Assembly: GCF_003003095.1 (NCBI RefSeq)
Contig: NZ_PVTT01000002.1
Coordinates: 248,001-312,000 of the forward strand
Length of the DNA stretch: 64,000 nucleotides
Origin: Hasllibacter halocynthiae
GTDB lineage: Bacteria; Pseudomonadota; Alphaproteobacteria; Rhodobacterales; Rhodobacteraceae
Direction: 5' to 3'
This document shows, one piece after another, positions 52,049-61,565 of the stretch. The notes under the pieces were generated by a model. That model did no database searches. It was not told where the DNA came from and saw nothing but the letters and a program-made list of their open reading frames with translations. The position numbers were made by a program, and so were the translations under genes. The first letter of the stretch is position 1, and each line of letters starts with the position of its first letter.

Positions 52049-54304
52049 TCAGCGGCGCCGGCGGGCGACCTTGCGGGACTTGCGGGCCTTCGCGGCGGCC
52101 TTGCCCTTCGCGCGGCGCGGCCCGCCCCGGCGGGCGGGGCGCGGGTCGGGACGGCGCGCGCGGCCGGCGATCTCGACGGGCTCGAGGATCAGCCCGCCCG
52201 TGAGGGGCGCGGCCTCTACCAGCTTGACGGTCACGCGGTCGCCCAAGCCCACGGCGGTGCCGCTCTCGGAGCCGGTGAGGGTCTGCTCGTCCTCGTCGAA
52301 GCGCCAGTACTCGCCCCCCCCGAGCGCGCGGACGGGGATCAGGCCGTCCGCGCCGGTCTCGTCGAGCTTCACGAAGAGGCCGAAGCGCTGCACGCCCGAC
52401 ACCCGCCCCTCGAAGGTCGATCCCACGCGGTCGGCGAGGAAGGCGGCGAGGTAGCGGTCGTTGGTGTCCCGCTCGGCCAGCATGGAGCGACGCTCGGTCC
52501 CGGAGATGTGCTCGGCGGCGGCGTCGAGCCCTTCCTCCTCCTCCGGGGTCAGCCCGTCCGCCTTCGGATCGGGGCCCCAGCCGTGGGCGCGGATCAGGGC
52601 GCGGTGGACGAGAAGGTCGGCATAGCGCCGGATGGGCGAGGTGAAATGCGCGTAGCGGCGCAGCGCGAGGCCGAAATGACCGAAGTTGCGGGGGCTGTAA
52701 TAGGCCTGCTGCATGGAGCGCAGGGTGGCGAGGGACACGAGCTCGCCGACCTCGGCCTCCTCGGCCTGGGCGAGGAGGCGGTTGAGGTGGCGGGTCCGCA
52801 GCACCTGCCCCTTGGCGAGCGAGAGGCCCGACGCCTCGGCCACCTCGCGCAGGGCGTCGAGCTTCTCGGGGGAGGGCTCCTCGTGGACGCGGTAGACGAG
52901 GGGGGTCCGCTTGGCCTCGAGCGTCTCGGCGGCGCAGACGTTGGCAAGGACCATGAACTCCTCGATCAGGCGGTGGGCGTCGAGGCGCTCCTTCTCGGCG
53001 ACCGACGTGACCTCGCCCTCGTCCGAGAGGACGATCCGCCGCTCGGGAAGGTCCAGATCCAGCGGCTCGCGGCGGCGGCGGGCGGCCTGGAGCGCGCGGA
53101 AGGCGGCGTAGAGCGGGTCTATCGCCTCCGCCATCAGAGGGGCGATGCGGCCGGAGACGTCGCCGTCCATCGCTGCCTGCACCTCCTCGTAGGGCAGCGA
53201 GGCGGCCGAGCGCATGAGGGCGCGGGCGAAGCGGTGGTCCAGCTTCTCGCCGTCCGGGGCGAGGCGGATGCGCACGGCGATCACCGGGCGGTCCACCCCT
53301 TCGTGGAGCGAGCAGAGATCGCCCGACAGCACGTCGGGCAGCATCGGCACGACCCGGTCGGGGAAGTAGGTCGAGTTGCCGCGGCGGCGGGCCTCGGCGT
53401 CGAGGGCGGTGCCGGGCGTGACGTAGTGGGCGACGTCCGCGATGGCGACCCAGAGGACGTGGCCCCCCTCGTTGCCGGGCTCGTCGTCGGGCGTGGCCCA
53501 GACGGCGTCGTCGTGGTCGCGCGCGTCCGCGGGGTCGATGGTCAGGAGGGGCAGGTCGCGCAGGTCCTCGCGCTCGCCGAGCTGGACGGGGCGGGCGGCG
53601 TCGGCCTCGGCGACCGCCTCGTCGGGGAAGCTGTCGGGGATGCCGTGCTGGTGGATCGCGATGAGCGAGACGGCCCTGGGCGCCGACGGATCGCCCAGCC
53701 GGTCCGTGACGCGGGCCTGGGGCAGGCCCATGCGCCTGGGGCCGGACTGCTCGGCCTCGACCAGCTCGCCGTCGCGGGCGCCGGCGGCGTCGCCGTCCCT
53801 CACCCGCCATTCCTTCTCCGAGCCCTTGTCGATCGGCACGATGCGCCCGCCCTCGGCGCCCTTGCGGAACACGCCGAGGACGCGGCGCGGGTTGGTGCCG
53901 ATGCGGCGGATGATGCGGGCGTCGTAGTCCGTGTCCGCCCCTTCGAGGCGCTGGAGCCGGGCGAGGACCCGCTCGCCGTCGCCGGGCGCCTCGCCCTCCC
54001 TGGGATGGATCAGGATCGTGGGGGCGTCCGCCTCGCCGCGCCATTCCATCGGCTCGCCCATCAGGTCGCCGTCGGGCGTGGCGCGGACGGTCAGCACGGT
54101 GACGGGGGGCAGCGTGCCGGGCTCGCGATAGGTCTTCTTGCGGCGCGAGAGGTGGCCCTCGTCCTCGAGCTCGCGCAGGAGACGCTTGAGGTCCGTGCGC
54201 AGCGCGCCCTTCACGCCGAAGGCGCGGGCGATGTCGCGCTTGCCGCTCTCGGCGGGGTGGGCGGCGATCCAGTCGAGGATCTCGGTCTTGGAGGGAAGGG
54301 CCAT
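52049..54304 (-). CDS. rnr: Ribonuclease R
   Basis: A 3'-to-5' exoribonuclease that degrades structured RNA; 751 residues. The N-terminal winged-helix region (residues 1-60, MALPSKTEILDWIAAHPAES) is followed by cold-shock-like domains. The RNB domain holds the catalytic acidic cluster in LTIDPADARDHDDAVWATPD (around residue 265). RGNSTYFPDRVVPMLPDVLS and FAHFTSPIRRYADLLVHRAL are RNB hallmarks. An S1 domain lies at about 635-720. The end is Lys/Arg-rich (AKGKAAAKARKSRKVARRRR), as expected for RNase R. The start at 54304 excludes 13 upstream codons that look non-coding. Confidence 0.96.
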   Translation of the reverse strand: MALPSKTEILDWIAAHPAESGKRDIARAFGVKGALRTDLKRLLRELEDEGHLSRRKKTYREPGTLPPVTVLTVRATPDGDLMGEPMEWRGEADAPTILIHPREGEAPGDGERVLARLQRLEGADTDYDARIIRRIGTNPRRVLGVFRKGAEGGRIVPIDKGSEKEWRVRDGDAAGARDGELVEAEQSGPRRMGLPQARVTDRLGDPSAPRAVSLIAIHQHGIPDSFPDEAVAEADAARPVQLGEREDLRDLPLLTIDPADARDHDDAVWATPDDEPGNEGGHVLWVAIADVAHYVTPGTALDAEARRRGNSTYFPDRVVPMLPDVLSGDLCSLHEGVDRPVIAVRIRLAPDGEKLDHRFARALMRSAASLPYEEVQAAMDGDVSGRIAPLMAEAIDPLYAAFRALQAARRRREPLDLDLPERRIVLSDEGEVTSVAEKERLDAHRLIEEFMVLANVCAAETLEAKRTPLVYRVHEEPSPEKLDALREVAEASGLSLAKGQVLRTRHLNRLLAQAEEAEVGELVSLATLRSMQQAYYSPRNFGHFGLALRRYAHFTSPIRRYADLLVHRALIRAHGWGPDPKADGLTPEEEEGLDAAAEHISGTERRSMLAERDTNDRYLAAFLADRVGSTFEGRVSGVQRFGLFVKLDETGADGLIPVRALGGGEYWRFDEDEQTLTGSESGTAVGLGDRVTVKLVEAAPLTGGLILEPVEIAGRARRPDPRPARRGGPRRAKGKAAAKARKSRKVARRRR

Positions 54305-54314
54305 GGCGGGCGAG

Positions 54315-54977
54315 CTAGCACGGGCGGGCGGTGGCGGCCACAAGGGGCCCCCGCCCGGGGGCCGTCCAGGCGGGGGCGCCCTCCCCGCCGGCGGGGAGGG
54401 GCCGGAGATCGGCGGCGGTGTCGACGTCCCGGAGAGTGCGGACGAGGACGGCGCCCGGAAGCGTCGCCCGCGTGTCGGCGAGCGCGTGAGGGCTGGACCA
54501 GCGGACGCCCTCGAAGAGGCGGGCGGGCGGGGCGGCGGCGCGGCGCAGGCCGACGCACCAGTAGCCCCCGTCCGGCGCGGGGCCGAGGACGGCCGGGGCG
54601 CGGCCGAGGGCGGCGAAGGCCTCCGCCACGGCGAGGCGGTCGATGCCGGGGATGTCGGCGCCGCAGATCAGGGCCGGACCCGGCGGGAGGGAGCGCAGGA
54701 GGCGGCCCATGCGGTCGCCGAGATCGCCCCCGCCCTGCGGCACCCGCGGCACGCCCGCGGGCCAGACGCGGGAGGCGAGGCCCTCGGCGTCGGGCGCGAC
54801 CGCGAGGAGGAGGTCCCAGCGCGGATCGCGCAGGCGCCGGATCAGCGCCGCGGTCTGGCGGCGGAACCACCACGCCGCCGGCACCATCCCGACGTCGCGC
54901 CCCAGGCGCGTCTTCACCCGGCCGGGCCGCGGCTCCTTCACCATGAGGACGAGGCGGCGGCGGAACGGCCCGTCCAT
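54315..54977 (-). CDS. DUF2064 (TIGR04282-type) nucleotidyl/glycosyltransferase-like protein
   Basis: A 220-residue GT-A-like protein starting MDGPFRRRLVLMVKEPRPGRVKTRL, the phosphate-loop signature of the DUF2064 family. Further segments are DLLLAVAPDAEG, GDLGDRMGRLLRSLPPGPAL followed by ICGADIPGI, and the late GPAPDGGYWCVGL. Some relatives are annotated as arsenosugar-biosynthesis transferases; no arsenic genes are nearby here, so that label is not transferred. It is 26 bases downstream of dapE and 10 bases upstream of rnr, all on the minus strand. The acceptor is unknown. Confidence 0.82.
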   Translation of the reverse strand: MDGPFRRRLVLMVKEPRPGRVKTRLGRDVGMVPAAWWFRRQTAALIRRLRDPRWDLLLAVAPDAEGLASRVWPAGVPRVPQGGGDLGDRMGRLLRSLPPGPALICGADIPGIDRLAVAEAFAALGRAPAVLGPAPDGGYWCVGLRRAAAPPARLFEGVRWSSPHALADTRATLPGAVLVRTLRDVDTAADLRPLPAGGEGAPAWTAPGRGPLVAATARPC

Positions 54978-55003
54978 CCGGACCCGCCGCCGGGCGGCGG
55001 GGA

Positions 55004-56143
55004 TCACGCGAAGAAGGCGCGCAGGATGCGCTCGTAGATCGCGGAGAGGCGGCGGACGTCCTCCACGGGCACGCGCTCGTCCACCTCGTGCATGCCCCGG
55101 CCGACCAGGCCGAACTCGACCACGGGGCAGTGGTCCTTCACGAAGCGCGCGTCCGAGGTGCCGCCGGAGGTGGAGAGCTCCGGGCGGCGGCCTGTCTCCG
55201 CCTCCACCGCATCCGCGACCAGATCCGAGAGGGGGCCGGGGGGCGTCAGGAAAGCCTCGCCCGAGATCGAGGCGGAGAGGTCGATGGCGATGCCGGTCTC
55301 CTCCGCGACGGCGGCGGCCTCCTTGCGGAGCCATTCGGTCAGGGAGGCGCCGGTGTGGCGGTCGTTGAAGCGAAGGTTCACCATCGCGCGGCAGGCGCCG
55401 GGAACGACGTTGGTGGCCGGGTTGCCGGTGTCGAAGCCCGTCACCTCGAGGTTGGAGGGGTCGAAATGCTCGGTCCCCTCGTCGAGGCGATGGGTCGATA
55501 GGCGGTCGACCAGCTTCGCGAGGGCCGGAACGGGGTTGCGGTTGCGGTGGGGATAGGCGGAGTGGCCCTGCACGCCCGTCGCCGTGAACAGGGCGTTCAT
55601 GCTGCCCCGGCGGCCGATCTTCATCGCCTGGCCGAAGGAGTCGGGGCTGGTCGGCTCGCCCACGAGGCAGACGGTCATCGCCTCGCCCCGCGCGGCCATC
55701 CCATCGAGGAGGGCGCGGGTGCCGTCCACGGCCTCGCCTTCCTCGTCGCCGGTGATCGCGAGGAGGATCGCGCCGCCCTCTGGCAGGTCCTTCGCGACCC
55801 GCATCGCGGCCGCGGCGAAGGCGGCGACGCCCGACTTCATGTCGACGGAGCCGCGGCCCCAGATCAGGCCGTCCGCCTCGGCGCCGGAGAAGGGGGGATG
55901 GGTCCATTCCCCTTCCGGGCCGGTGGGCACGACGTCCGTGTGGCCGTTGAAGCCGAAGGTGCGGGGGGCGCCCTTCGCGCCCGCCCGCGCCAGGAGGTTC
56001 GAGACCCCGCCCCGGTCGATCCGCTCGCAGTGGAAGCCGGCGGCCGCCAGCTCCTCGGCCAGAAGGCGGAGGGCGCCGCCCTCCTCCGGGGTGACGGAGG
56101 GGCAGCGGACGAGGCGGGCGGTGAGGTCGGCGGGATCGGTCAT
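55004..56143 (-). CDS. dapE: Succinyl-diaminopimelate desuccinylase
   Basis: A di-zinc M20 amidohydrolase that removes succinate from N-succinyl-L,L-diaminopimelate in lysine and peptidoglycan synthesis. The 379-residue protein carries the zinc-binding [16 protein letters not shown], the bridging Asp in [15 protein letters not shown], the catalytic Glu pair in [12 protein letters not shown] and the later His-rich [15 protein letters not shown] region. [20 protein letters not shown] is the conserved C-terminal DapE block. It pairs with dapD at 59347, so the organism uses the succinylase route. It is the first gene of dapE-DUF2064-rnr. Confidence 0.96.
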   Translation of the reverse strand: MTDPADLTARLVRCPSVTPEEGGALRLLAEELAAAGFHCERIDRGGVSNLLARAGAKGAPRTFGFNGHTDVVPTGPEGEWTHPPFSGAEADGLIWGRGSVDMKSGVAAFAAAAMRVAKDLPEGGAILLAITGDEEGEAVDGTRALLDGMAARGEAMTVCLVGEPTSPDSFGQAMKIGRRGSMNALFTATGVQGHSAYPHRNRNPVPALAKLVDRLSTHRLDEGTEHFDPSNLEVTGFDTGNPATNVVPGACRAMVNLRFNDRHTGASLTEWLRKEAAAVAEETGIAIDLSASISGEAFLTPPGPLSDLVADAVEAETGRRPELSTSGGTSDARFVKDHCPVVEFGLVGRGMHEVDERVPVEDVRRLSAIYERILRAFFA

Positions 56144-56229
56144 GCGGCCTTGTCGCCGCCCGGCCCATGGCGCGCAACCGCCGCCGGCCGCCGCCTGGGG
56201 GGCTGATGCGGGCCGCGCGCGGGGGCGGC

Positions 56230-56544
56230 CTAGGCCGTCTCGACGGCTGCGACGATCACGGCGTTCTCCGCCAGCGCCCGGTCCATCAGCGCGCGCTCCT
56301 CCTCGCCGATCTCCTCTCCGGCGGCCTCGCGCTCGGCCAGGGTGCCGTGGCCGGCGACGTCGAGGGGCGCCATCCCGGCCTGACGCAGGACCTGGACGGT
56401 CTCACGAACGGCCTCGGCCTCGTCGACGCCGGAGGCGTAGCAGAGGATGCCGGCGCCCTTCGCCCCCTCGGGCAGCCCGTCGCCGGCGGCGCGGCCGACC
56501 TCGACGAGGAGGGTGAAGACCTGTTGCGGGCGCTTCTCGGGCAT
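56230..56544 (-). CDS. Small conserved protein of unknown function
   Basis: A 104-residue protein starting [20 protein letters not shown], with [20 protein letters not shown] and [20 protein letters not shown] in its middle. No signal peptide and no membrane segment. The alternation of a beta strand at VFTLLVEV and an amphipathic helix at [14 protein letters not shown] suggests a small alpha/beta fold. I recognise no family. It lies between dapE and the CaCA antiporter gene on the minus strand, 54 bases downstream of the antiporter stop. Confidence 0.65.
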   Translation of the reverse strand: MPEKRPQQVFTLLVEVGRAAGDGLPEGAKGAGILCYASGVDEAEAVRETVQVLRQAGMAPLDVAGHGTLAEREAAGEEIGEEERALMDRALAENAVIVAAVETA

Positions 56545-56598
56545 GGGCGGTCCTTTCGCGTCCCGCCCCGTGCCCGGCGCGGCAGGCGGGCGCAAGCC

Positions 56599-57639
56599 TC
56601 AGCCGCCGGCGGCCACCTGCACGGCGAGGGCGGTGGCGTAGATCACGACGAGGCCGGTGCTCTCCCATCCGATGCGGGCGAAGCCCTGGCGCTGGCGCAG
56701 CACCAGCCCCGCGAGGAGGATCGACGTCATCAGGAGGCCCGTGCCGAGCCAGTAGAGGTCCGTGCGCGCCGCCGCATGGTAGAGCGAGCCGTCGCGGTAG
56801 GCGACGTCCGAGGCCACGAGGAACAGGGTGTCGAACGTGTTGCCCCCGATGATCCCGCCCACGGCGAGCTGCAGCGCGCCGCGCCGGATCGCCGTCAGCG
56901 TCGTCACGAGCTCGGGCAGCGAGGTGATCACCGCCGTCAGGAGGCTGCCGACGAGGCCCGTGGAGAGGCCGAACCGCACCGCCGTGGACGTGCCCAGCTG
57001 CGAGATCACCCAGCCGGCCGCCGCCATGACCACGACGAGCGCGGCGAAGAGGCCGAAGATCACCGGCAGGGGGCGCCGGTCCTCGGTCGGGTCGTCCGCC
57101 TCGTAGCGGGTGAGCGGCGTGCGGACGATGACCCACATCGGGTTCTCGCGCACGGCGGACGCGGCCTTCAGCCCCGCGAGGTAGGCCAGGAACATCACCA
57201 CGCTGACCGGGTGGATGCCGAGATAGGAGATCTCGGGGCCCGCGATCGCGCAGAGCGGCAGCGACAGCAGGATGATGAGGAGCACCGCCTGGAACAGCGT
57301 CGCCGGCTCGGCCGCGGCGTGCTCGAGGTTGGCGCGCCGGTAGACCGCGTCGCCGATGGCGAGGAACAGGGTCTGCGCCGCGATCCCGCCCACCGCGTTG
57401 GAGATGGCGAACGAGGCGTCGCCCTGGGCGGCCACCGTGACCGAGACCACCACCCCCGAGAGCGAGGTCGCCCCCCCGAGGACGACCGCCCCGACCATCG
57501 CCTCGCCGAGGCCGGTCCGGTCGGCGATGGCGTCCGCGAGGGAGGTCGCCTTGATCGAGACGAGGGTGACGACCAGCGCCGTCACGGCGAAGGTGGCGAC
57601 GAGGCCCCAGGAGGGCAGGCCGAGGAGGATGTCCTGCAT
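56599..57639 (-). CDS. CaCA-family cation antiporter (Na+/Ca2+ exchanger-like)
   Basis: A 346-residue inner-membrane protein with about ten hydrophobic segments and two inverted alpha repeats. The second repeat reads ITSLPELVTTLTAIRRGA with IIGGNTFDTL following, close to the exchanger consensus. The first repeat, GGATSLSGVVVSVTVAAQGD, has replaced the usual Pro-Glu with other residues, so ion specificity may be altered. It is divergent from a second, canonical exchanger gene at 57805, across about 165 bases. Calcium, sodium or proton coupling cannot be assigned from sequence. Confidence 0.8.
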   Translation of the reverse strand: MQDILLGLPSWGLVATFAVTALVVTLVSIKATSLADAIADRTGLGEAMVGAVVLGGATSLSGVVVSVTVAAQGDASFAISNAVGGIAAQTLFLAIGDAVYRRANLEHAAAEPATLFQAVLLIILLSLPLCAIAGPEISYLGIHPVSVVMFLAYLAGLKAASAVRENPMWVIVRTPLTRYEADDPTEDRRPLPVIFGLFAALVVVMAAAGWVISQLGTSTAVRFGLSTGLVGSLLTAVITSLPELVTTLTAIRRGALQLAVGGIIGGNTFDTLFLVASDVAYRDGSLYHAAARTDLYWLGTGLLMTSILLAGLVLRQRQGFARIGWESTGLVVIYATALAVQVAAGG

Positions 57640-57804
57640 CGGCCCCTACATGCGGCGGAACGCCGCGGGGGCAAGTGAGCTTGAACCCTCGCCCCGCCGG
57701 GGCCATCTGCGCATCGTCCCGGCCCCGGGCCCCTCTGGCGAGCGCGCCGGCCGCTCGCGATGTCGGTGCCGCCCGCCCCTTCGCCGGTCCCGGAGACGTC
57801 CCCC

Positions 57805-58731
57805 ATGGTCTATCTGACGGTCGCGCTCGGCCTCGTGCTCCTCCTCGGTGGGGGCGAGGCGCTCGTCAGGGGGGCGGTCGCGCTCGCCGCGCGGCTGGGG
57901 GTCTCGCCGCTCATGATCGGGCTGACGGTGGTGGGCTTCGGCACCTCCACGCCCGAGCTGGTCACCTCGCTCCAGGCCGCGTTCGCGGGCGCGCCGGGCG
58001 TGGCGGTGGGCAACGTCGTGGGATCGAACGTGGCGAACGTCCTCCTGATCCTCGGGGTGGCTGCGGTGATCGCCCCCCTCGCGGCGGCCGCGCCGCGCCG
58101 CGACCTCTGGGCGCTGGCGCTGTCGGCGGGGGCGGCGGCGGCCGTGATCCGGGCGGACGCGCTGGGCCGGCCTGTGGGGCTGGCGCTGCTGGCGGGCCTC
58201 GCGCTGTGGCTGCTGCTGGCCTGGCGCCAGGAGAGGGGCGCCGCGCCCGGGGGCGCGTCCGGGGACGCGCCTGCGGCCATGGGCGCCGTCCCCGCCCTGG
58301 CCCTGACGGCGGGCGGCATCGCGGTGACGATGCTCGGGGCGCGCTTCCTCGTCGCCGGGGCGACCGAGCTGGCGACGGGCTGGGGCATCTCCGAGGCCGC
58401 GATCGGGCTGACGGTGGTGGCGGTCGGCACGTCCCTGCCCGAGCTGGTGGCCTCCGTCGCCGCGGCCCGCCGGGGGCAGGGCGCGCTGGCGCTGGGCAAC
58501 GTCGTCGGCTCGAACGTCTACAACGTGCTCGGCATCCTCGGGGCCACGGCGCTGGTCAGGCCGATCCCCGCGCCCGCCGGGATCGGACCCGACCTTCTCG
58601 TGATGCTGGGGGCGACGGCCCTGCTCGTCCTCTTCGCGCTGCGGCCGGTGGGCCGGGGCGCGGGCGCCGCGCTGCTGCTGGCCTATGCCGGCTACGTCGC
58701 CTGGCTGATGCTGCGGGGCGCCGCGGCCTGA
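57805..58731 (+). CDS. Calcium/sodium antiporter (YrbG family)
   Basis: A 308-residue membrane protein of the CaCA family. Both alpha repeats are canonical: GFGTSTPELVTSLQAAF with GNVVGSNVANVLLILG, and AVGTSLPELVASVAAARRG with GNVVGSNVYNVLGILG. I use the ATG at 57805 (MVYLTVALGLVLLLGGGEAL); 15 upstream codons are possible but not conserved. It would expel calcium in exchange for sodium or protons. The head-to-head pairing with the degenerate exchanger at 56599 suggests that the two are differently used or are regulated together. Confidence 0.92.
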   Translation: MVYLTVALGLVLLLGGGEALVRGAVALAARLGVSPLMIGLTVVGFGTSTPELVTSLQAAFAGAPGVAVGNVVGSNVANVLLILGVAAVIAPLAAAAPRRDLWALALSAGAAAAVIRADALGRPVGLALLAGLALWLLLAWRQERGAAPGGASGDAPAAMGAVPALALTAGGIAVTMLGARFLVAGATELATGWGISEAAIGLTVVAVGTSLPELVASVAAARRGQGALALGNVVGSNVYNVLGILGATALVRPIPAPAGIGPDLLVMLGATALLVLFALRPVGRGAGAALLLAYAGYVAWLMLRGAAA

Positions 58732-58840
58732 GGGACCCGTCGGCGGAGGGGCGCCCATGGCCGCGCCGCGGCGCGGGCCGCGGCCGAACCACCTCGCCGG
58801 CGGGGCGTTGGGGCCGGCACGCATCGTGAAGGAGCACCCC

Positions 58841-59314
58841 ATGGATCGTAGGACCATCCTCCTAGGCAGCGGCCTCGTCGCCGTCTCGCCCCTCGCCTTC
58901 GGCGCGGCCCTCGCGCAGGGCGTCGCGCCGGAGAAGCTGCCGATGCTCCAGGTCGGCACCCTCTCCAAGCAGATGAGCCAGCTCGCGCTCGAGCGGGTGA
59001 CCGATCCCTCGCTCACCACGTTCGCGCAGCTGGAGATCGCGGAGATCGACGCGATCATGCAGGCCTTCGGCGCCAGCGAGCCCGCGCCCCTCACCGAGGG
59101 GCAGGCGGCCCGGCTGGAGGCGTTCCGCACGGCGCCCGACCCCGACAGGCTGTTCGTCGAGGAGGAGATCGCGGCCCACGAGGCGGCCCTTCCCATCGCG
59201 CGGAACTACGCGGGCACGGGCGAGGACCCGACCGCGCGCGGCGGCGCCATCGTCGCGGTGGCCTCGATCGAGACCCATCTCGCCATGCTCAGAGGATTCG
59301 AGGCGACGATCTGA
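58841..59314 (+). CDS. DUF4142-family exported protein
   Basis: A 157-residue protein with a twin-arginine-like leader (MDRRTILLGSGLVAVSPLAF and a following AlaxAla). The mature part matches the ferritin-like helical DUF4142 family (PF13628): LQVGTLSKQMSQLALERVTD, FAQLEIAEIDAIMQAFG and ASIETHLAMLRGFEA. A GAAGGAG ribosome site lies 6 bases before the ATG. Function of the family is not established. It is convergent with dapD. Confidence 0.82.
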   Translation: MDRRTILLGSGLVAVSPLAFGAALAQGVAPEKLPMLQVGTLSKQMSQLALERVTDPSLTTFAQLEIAEIDAIMQAFGASEPAPLTEGQAARLEAFRTAPDPDRLFVEEEIAAHEAALPIARNYAGTGEDPTARGGAIVAVASIETHLAMLRGFEATI

Positions 59315-59339
59315 CGGCGCGAGGCCCGCGCCCGCGCCG
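59315..59339. terminator. Hairpin between the DUF4142 gene and dapD
   Basis: CGGCGCG at 59315-59321 pairs with CGCGCCG at 59333-59339 around an 11-base loop, placed directly after the DUF4142 stop and before the convergent dapD stop. It may serve both genes; no T-run. Confidence 0.4.
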
Positions 59340-59346
59340 GGGGCCC

Positions 59347-60174
59347 TCAGTCCCTCAGGAGCTCGTTGATCGAGGTCTTGGCGCGGGTGCGGGCGTCGAC
59401 CTTCTTCACGATCACCGCGCAGTAGAGGTTCACGTCGTTCCTCGACGGCATGGACCCCGCCACGACCACCGATCCGGCGGGCACCTCGCCATAGGTCACC
59501 TCGCCCGTCTCGCGATCGACGATCTTGGTGCTCTGCCCGATGAAGACGCCCATGCCGAGGACCGAGCCCTCGCGCACGATGCAGCCCTCGACCACCTCGG
59601 AGCGGGCGCCGATGAAGCAGTTGTCCTCGATGATCGTGGGGCCGGCCTGCATGGGCTCGAGCACCCCGCCGATGCCGACGCCGCCCGACAGGTGCACGTT
59701 GCGGCCGATCTGCGCGCACGAGCCCACGGTCGCCCAGGTATCGACCATCGTGCCCTCGCCCACATGGGCGCCGAGGTTCACGAAGGAGGGCATCAGGACG
59801 ACGCCGGGCGCGACATAGGCCGACCTGCGGACCACAGCGTTGGGCACGGCGCGGAAGCCGGCGTCGCGCCAGCGGTTCTCGCCCCAGTCCTTCCATTTGG
59901 AATCGACCTTGTCCCACCAGCCCCCGCCCTGAGGGCTGCCGGGCTGCATCTCCATGTCGCGCAGGCGGAAGGAGAGGAGGACCGCCTTCTTCGCCCACTG
60001 GTTCACGTGCCAGTCGCCGCCCGCGCGTTTCTCGGCCACCCTGAGGGCGCCGGAGTCGAGCGCGTCCAGCGTCGCCTCGACCGCGTCGCGCACCGCGCCG
60101 CCCGTTGTGGGGGTGATCGAGGCGCGATCCTCCCATGCGGCCTCGATGGCGGTCTCGAGCTGGTCGTTGGACAT
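59347..60174 (-). CDS. dapD: Tetrahydrodipicolinate N-succinyltransferase
   Basis: Adds succinate to tetrahydrodipicolinate in the succinylase route to diaminopimelate and lysine. The 275-residue protein starts [20 protein letters not shown] at 60174. Left-handed beta-helix repeats are visible: [39 protein letters not shown] and [20 protein letters not shown]. The helical N-terminal domain includes [18 protein letters not shown], which is DapD-specific. It partners with dapE at 55004. It is divergent from the LOG-family gene across about 50 bases. Confidence 0.96.
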   Translation of the reverse strand: MSNDQLETAIEAAWEDRASITPTTGGAVRDAVEATLDALDSGALRVAEKRAGGDWHVNQWAKKAVLLSFRLRDMEMQPGSPQGGGWWDKVDSKWKDWGENRWRDAGFRAVPNAVVRRSAYVAPGVVLMPSFVNLGAHVGEGTMVDTWATVGSCAQIGRNVHLSGGVGIGGVLEPMQAGPTIIEDNCFIGARSEVVEGCIVREGSVLGMGVFIGQSTKIVDRETGEVTYGEVPAGSVVVAGSMPSRNDVNLYCAVIVKKVDARTRAKTSINELLRD

Positions 60175-60223
60175 GGGCGGCCTCGCATGGTGGAACGGCC
60201 CGGACCCCTTAGGGAAGCGAGAC

Positions 60224-61093
60224 ATGAAAGACGAGAGCCGAGACCAGCCGCGGCACCCGCTGCGCCGCGCGCGCGAGGACATGAGGAAGGCCAGGGGCGT
60301 GCCCGACACGCCCCAGACCCGCGCGCCCGCCTACCGCCTGGCCTTCGCGGACGAGGACTTCCTCTGCCGCGAGGAGCTGCGCGGCGTGCGCCTGCAGCTG
60401 GAGATGACCAAGCCGAAGATGGTGATGGACGCCGAAGGGATCGAATCGACCGTCGTCCTCTTCGGGGGCGCGCGGGTACCGCCGCCCGAGCGCGCCCACG
60501 AGGCCCGGACCGAGACCCTGCGCGGCCTCGCCCGCTTCTACGAGGAGGCGCGCCGCTTCGCGGGGATGCTGGCCGGGAAGGGACGCCCGGGCGAGTTCGT
60601 GCCCGTCACGGGGGGCGGGCCCGGCGTGATGGAGGCCGGCAACCGCGGCGCCATGGAGGCGGGGGGCCGGTCCGTGGGCTTGGGCATCGTGCTGCCGCAC
60701 GAGCAGGCCCCGAACGAGTTCGTGACACCAGAGCTCTGCTTCAACTTCCACTACTTCGCCACGCGCAAGATGCAGTTCCTGATCCGCGCGCGGGCCGTCG
60801 CGGTCTTTCCCGGCGGCTTCGGCACGCTCGACGAGCTCTTCGAGACGCTGACCCTCATCCAGACCGGACGGATGGAGCGGGTGCCCGTCCTCCTCTTCGG
60901 GCGCGGGTTCTGGGAGCGGGTCGTGAACTTCGAGGCGCTGGCCGACGCGGGCACCATCTCGCCCGACGACCTGCGCCTCTTCGCCTACGTGGAGACCGCC
61001 GAGGAGGCGATGGCCACGATCGACGCCTGGGAGCCCGCCCCCCCGAGGGAGGAGATCCCCGGACGGCCGCCGCCGCTGAGGGAGGAGGAGTGA
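60224..61093 (+). CDS. LOG-family protein (TIGR00730-like)
   Basis: A 289-residue protein with the nucleotide-binding signature [16 protein letters not shown] and the lysine-decarboxylase-like motif [13 protein letters not shown], which define the LOG (cytokinin riboside 5'-monophosphate phosphoribohydrolase) family. The unusually long N-terminus (residues 1-70) is hydrophilic. [20 protein letters not shown] is characteristic of the larger bacterial LOG type. Most bacterial members probably hydrolyse nucleoside monophosphates of unknown identity. Its stop overlaps the GTG of the MliC-like gene. Confidence 0.88.
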   Translation: MKDESRDQPRHPLRRAREDMRKARGVPDTPQTRAPAYRLAFADEDFLCREELRGVRLQLEMTKPKMVMDAEGIESTVVLFGGARVPPPERAHEARTETLRGLARFYEEARRFAGMLAGKGRPGEFVPVTGGGPGVMEAGNRGAMEAGGRSVGLGIVLPHEQAPNEFVTPELCFNFHYFATRKMQFLIRARAVAVFPGGFGTLDELFETLTLIQTGRMERVPVLLFGRGFWERVVNFEALADAGTISPDDLRLFAYVETAEEAMATIDAWEPAPPREEIPGRPPPLREEE

Positions 61094-61482
61094 GCCCCCG
61101 CCACCACCCCTGCGTCCGGCACGCGGGGATGCGCCTCGCGGCGGGGCTGGCCGTCGCGACCTCTCTCGCGCCGGCCGCCGCCCCGGGCCAGGCGGCGCTG
61201 ACGCTGTCGGTGCCGCTCGGCGAGGGCGACGAGGTCATCGCGGCGCGCTACGACTGCGAGGGCGAGACGACCCATGTGCGCTACGTCAACGCCGGCGGCG
61301 ATGCCTTCGCGCTCGTCGAGGTCGGGGGCCGCGAGCGCCTCTTCGTGAACGTCGTCTCCGCCTCGGGCGCGCGCTACGTGTCCGGGCGCTGGGAATGGTG
61401 GAGCGCGCGCGGTGATGCACGGCTGACGGACCTGACCGACGGGGGCGGCGGAACCGAATGCGCCGGCCTGCCGCCGGGCTGA
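61090..61482 (+). CDS. MliC-like secreted protein (lysozyme-inhibitor fold)
   Basis: About 130 residues from a GTG overlapping the previous stop (or 117 from the ATG at 61129). A leader (LAAGLAVATSLAPAAAPGQA) precedes an MliC/PliC-type domain: ARYDCEGETTHVRYVN, then SASGARYVSGRWEWWSARGD and a C-terminal Cys near GGTEC. The SGARY and W-x-W motifs match C-type lysozyme inhibitors, where a conserved Ser-Gly-loop enters the lysozyme active site. No lipobox is obvious, so a soluble periplasmic form is likely. An adjacent GlsB-type gene follows in the same direction. Confidence 0.78.
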   Translation: MSPRHHPCVRHAGMRLAAGLAVATSLAPAAAPGQAALTLSVPLGEGDEVIAARYDCEGETTHVRYVNAGGDAFALVEVGGRERLFVNVVSASGARYVSGRWEWWSARGDARLTDLTDGGGGTECAGLPPG

Positions 61483-61565
61483 GCGCGCCCGAGGGACCCC
61501 TCGCCGCGCTGCGGCGTTATGGCCCCGAAGGGGCCGATCACGGCGCCCGCAAGAAGGAGAGCGCC

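Noticed and set aside
54315-54977. Arsenosugar biosynthesis role for the DUF2064 protein
   Set aside because: No arsenic methyltransferase, arsenosugar radical-SAM enzyme or ars gene is nearby; the neighbours are dapE and rnr.
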